NCBI GenBank assembly: GCA_965212205.1
Contig: CBDBUX010000001.1
Coordinates: 372,001 to 436,000 of the forward strand
Length of the DNA: 64,000 bases
DNA from: JAHEJJ01 sp965212205
Lineage (GTDB): Bacteria; Bacteroidota; Bacteroidia; Flavobacteriales; Flavobacteriaceae
Direction of reading: 5' to 3'
Part shown: in pieces, positions 62,269-64,000 of the stretch
Layout of the letters: each line of letters begins with the position of its first letter
Numbering within the stretch: position 1 is the stretch's first letter
Notes under the pieces: model-generated
Told to the model about the DNA's origin: nothing
The model's input: only the letters and a program-made list of their open reading frames with translations
The model's database searches: none
Translations under genes and position numbers: made by a program

Positions 62269-64000
62269 ATGAAGTTTAAAGAGTACAAAAATCTGGACCT
62301 GCCAGGAATTGCTGATGAGATCCTTCAATTCTGGAAAGAGGCAAACATCTTTGAAAAAAGTGTTACCTCCAGGGAGGGCAAAGATTCCTATGTCTTTTAT
62401 GAAGGTCCTCCATCGGCCAATGGAGCTCCGGGCATTCACCATGTGATGTCTCGTACCATCAAGGATATCTTTCCCCGTTATAAAACCATGAAAGGCTTTC
62501 AGGTAAAAAGAAAGGCCGGGTGGGATACCCATGGTTTGCCCGTAGAGCTTGGTGTGGAGAAGGAACTAGGGATCACCAAAGAAGACATCGGGACAAAGAT
62601 CAGCATCGAAGACTATAATGAGGCCTGTAAGAAAGCGGTCATGCGCTATACAGATGCCTGGAATACCATGACAGAGAAAATGGGTTATTGGGTAGATATG
62701 GACGATCCATATATTACCTATAAGCCCAAATACATGGAAACCGTATGGTGGCTTTTGAAACAGATCTATGACAAAGATCTTTTATATAAAGGCTATACGA
62801 TCCAGCCCTATTCACCCAAGGCAGGCACAGGCCTGAGTTCCCATGAGTTAAATATGCCGGGAACCTATCAGGACATAACCGATACAACGGCAACTGCACA
62901 ATTTAAGGCGATCCCGGATAGTTTGCCACAGCGATTGAAATCGATCGATGGAGAGCTGTTTTTTCTGGCCTGGACAACCACCCCGTGGACATTGCCTTCA
63001 AACACCGCCCTGACCGTTGGCGCTAAGATCGATTATGCGATCGTCAGGACATATAATCAATATACCTTCCAACCCATTACAGTGATCCTTGCTAAAAACC
63101 TGATAAAGCTCCAGTTTACCGGCAAGTTTGAAGAAGTAAGCGAGGCCAGCGCTCTCTCGAATTATAAGGAGAGCGATAAAAAAATACCATATCTGATCCT
63201 GGACACCGTTAAAGGGGTCGATTTGATCGGGATCAGGTATGAACAATTGCTCGATTATGCCAAACCCTACCAGAATCCTCAAAATGCCTTCAGGGTAATT
63301 TCAGGGGATTTTGTGACAACCGAAGATGGTACGGGGATTGTGCATACCGCACCCACTTTCGGAGCAGACGATATGCAAGTGGCGCAAAAGGCCGATCCGC
63401 AGGTCCCTCCATTATTAGTCCTGGACGAAGATGAAAATCCCGTTCCGCTGGTTGACCTGCAAGGGAAATTCAGACCGGAAATGGGCCCGCTGGCAGGCAA
63501 GTATGTGAAAAATGAATATTATGAAGAGGGGATGGCGCCCGAACGCTCTGTCGATGTTGAGATTGCTATAAAACTTAAGGAGGAGAACAAAGCCTTCAAA
63601 GTTGAAAAATATCTTCACAGTTATCCTAATTGCTGGCGTACCGATAAACCTATTCTTTACTACCCGCTGGATTCCTGGTTTATCAAGGTTACGGAAAAAA
63701 GGGATAGAATGTTTCAGCTCAACCAAACCATCAACTGGAAGCCAAAGGCTACTGGTGAAGGACGGTTTGGGAACTGGCTGGCCAATGCGAACGACTGGAA
63801 CCTTTCCCGATCGCGTTTCTGGGGTATTCCACTCCCGATATGGAGAACTGCCGATGGCAAGGAGGCAAGGATCATAGGTTCGGTGGAAGAACTCAAAACC
63901 GAAATGTCGAAATCGGTAGCAGCCGGTTTTATGGAGCAGGATATATTTGCTGATTTCGTAATTGGTGATATGAGCGATGAGAATTACGAAAAAATTGATC
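62269..64000 (+). CDS. ileS: Isoleucine--tRNA ligase, N-terminal part (3' end outside window)
   Basis: Class I synthetase that charges tRNA-Ile. ATG at 62269; the frame is open to the window end, so about 577 of roughly 1,130 residues are present. The HIGH-type site is in YEGPPSANGAPGIHHVMSR, the eukaryote-like form common in Bacteroidota. The editing domain is partly present (WDTHGLPVELGVEKELGIT, then TTTPWTLPSNTALTVG and DDGTGIVHTAP-like text EDGTGIVHTAPTFGADD). The KMSKS loop lies beyond the window. Confidence 0.96.
   Translation, partial: MKFKEYKNLDLPGIADEILQFWKEANIFEKSVTSREGKDSYVFYEGPPSANGAPGIHHVMSRTIKDIFPRYKTMKGFQVKRKAGWDTHGLPVELGVEKELGITKEDIGTKISIEDYNEACKKAVMRYTDAWNTMTEKMGYWVDMDDPYITYKPKYMETVWWLLKQIYDKDLLYKGYTIQPYSPKAGTGLSSHELNMPGTYQDITDTTATAQFKAIPDSLPQRLKSIDGELFFLAWTTTPWTLPSNTALTVGAKIDYAIVRTYNQYTFQPITVILAKNLIKLQFTGKFEEVSEASALSNYKESDKKIPYLILDTVKGVDLIGIRYEQLLDYAKPYQNPQNAFRVISGDFVTTEDGTGIVHTAPTFGADDMQVAQKADPQVPPLLVLDEDENPVPLVDLQGKFRPEMGPLAGKYVKNEYYEEGMAPERSVDVEIAIKLKEENKAFKVEKYLHSYPNCWRTDKPILYYPLDSWFIKVTEKRDRMFQLNQTINWKPKATGEGRFGNWLANANDWNLSRSRFWGIPLPIWRTADGKEARIIGSVEELKTEMSKSVAAGFMEQDIFADFVIGDMSDENYEKID

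Noticed and set aside
1..64000. CRISPR arrays, tRNA or rRNA genes, prophage, transposases, toxin-antitoxin pairs
   Set aside because: No regularly spaced repeats, no cloverleaf with T-arm consensus in intergenic DNA, and no integrase, transposase or phage structural genes were seen.

Overview
The window reads as chromosome of a member of the Bacteroidota, most likely a marine Flavobacteriaceae. Evidence: the order rnc - IPExxxVDY-family gene - pyk; a complete Bat aerotolerance operon; many secreted proteins and lipoproteins with a bare lipobox; a CarboxypepD_reg-like secreted protein; a TonB-dependent receptor beside recO and ileS; and several copies of the Bacteroidota promoter element TAnnTTTG (best case TTTG-N19-TATCTTTG before glpD). 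I cannot name a genus. There are no rRNA, tRNA, CRISPR, prophage or insertion-sequence signals; the window is mainly core genome with a few accessory patches.

Layout. 1-7.4 kb: end of rnc, IPExxxVDY gene, pyk, an AraC regulator with a 52-codon His/Cys-rich ORF and an AhpD-like gene, a periplasmic solute-binding protein, dinB, and a CYTH protein plus lipoprotein pair. 7.4-11.1 kb (minus strand): pheS, then a SulP transporter with a beta-carbonic anhydrase, probably a bicarbonate uptake pair. 11.3-20.4 kb (minus strand): an eight-gene run moxR, DUF58, BatD-like/DUF4381-like, batA, batB, batC, batD, batE, tightly packed with several four-base overlaps. 20.6-23.4 kb: aldo/keto reductase, SDR and an AlbA_2-type ATP-binding protein. 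23.4-26.3 kb (minus strand): a cytosolic amylosucrase-type GH13 enzyme with a PfkB fructokinase, which together would turn sucrose into alpha-glucan and phosphorylated fructose. 26.4-33.4 kb: a frameshifted PPP-type phosphatase, an acyl-ACP desaturase, a gene-poor AT-rich patch full of hairpins, an ALDH7 dehydrogenase, a DUF1304 protein, 3-hydroxyanthranilate dioxygenase, a CAP-domain lipoprotein and a CvpA protein.

33.4-44.9 kb: two small genes, glpD facing gpsA (both sides of glycerol-3-phosphate metabolism), then an AraC regulator divergent from a PhyH-type dioxygenase and a sodium/solute symporter, a second SulP transporter, an outer-membrane barrel and an F420-reductase-like protein. 44.9-56.1 kb: mostly single metabolic and envelope genes (2H phosphodiesterase, DinB-fold proteins, hydrolase-CarboxypepD chimera, SDR, cytochrome c lipoprotein, YheT hydrolase, bestrophin, nitronate monooxygenase, thioesterase, EamA exporter, ArsC-like protein, DUF3298-like lipoprotein). 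56.2-64 kb (plus strand): cystathionine gamma-synthase-like enzyme, glutamate dehydrogenase with a frameshift, recO, a TonB-dependent receptor and the start of ileS.

Three otherwise well-conserved genes carry defects that look like single-base events: a frameshift in the phosphatase, a T-run frameshift in glutamate dehydrogenase, and a 2H phosphodiesterase with no usual start codon. They may be real, or may reflect base-calling errors. I found no clear-cut novel defence or mobile system. The most unusual stretches are the hairpin-rich gap at 28.8-29.5 kb, the 52-codon ORF before the AhpD gene, and the AraC/PhyH/symporter cassette.
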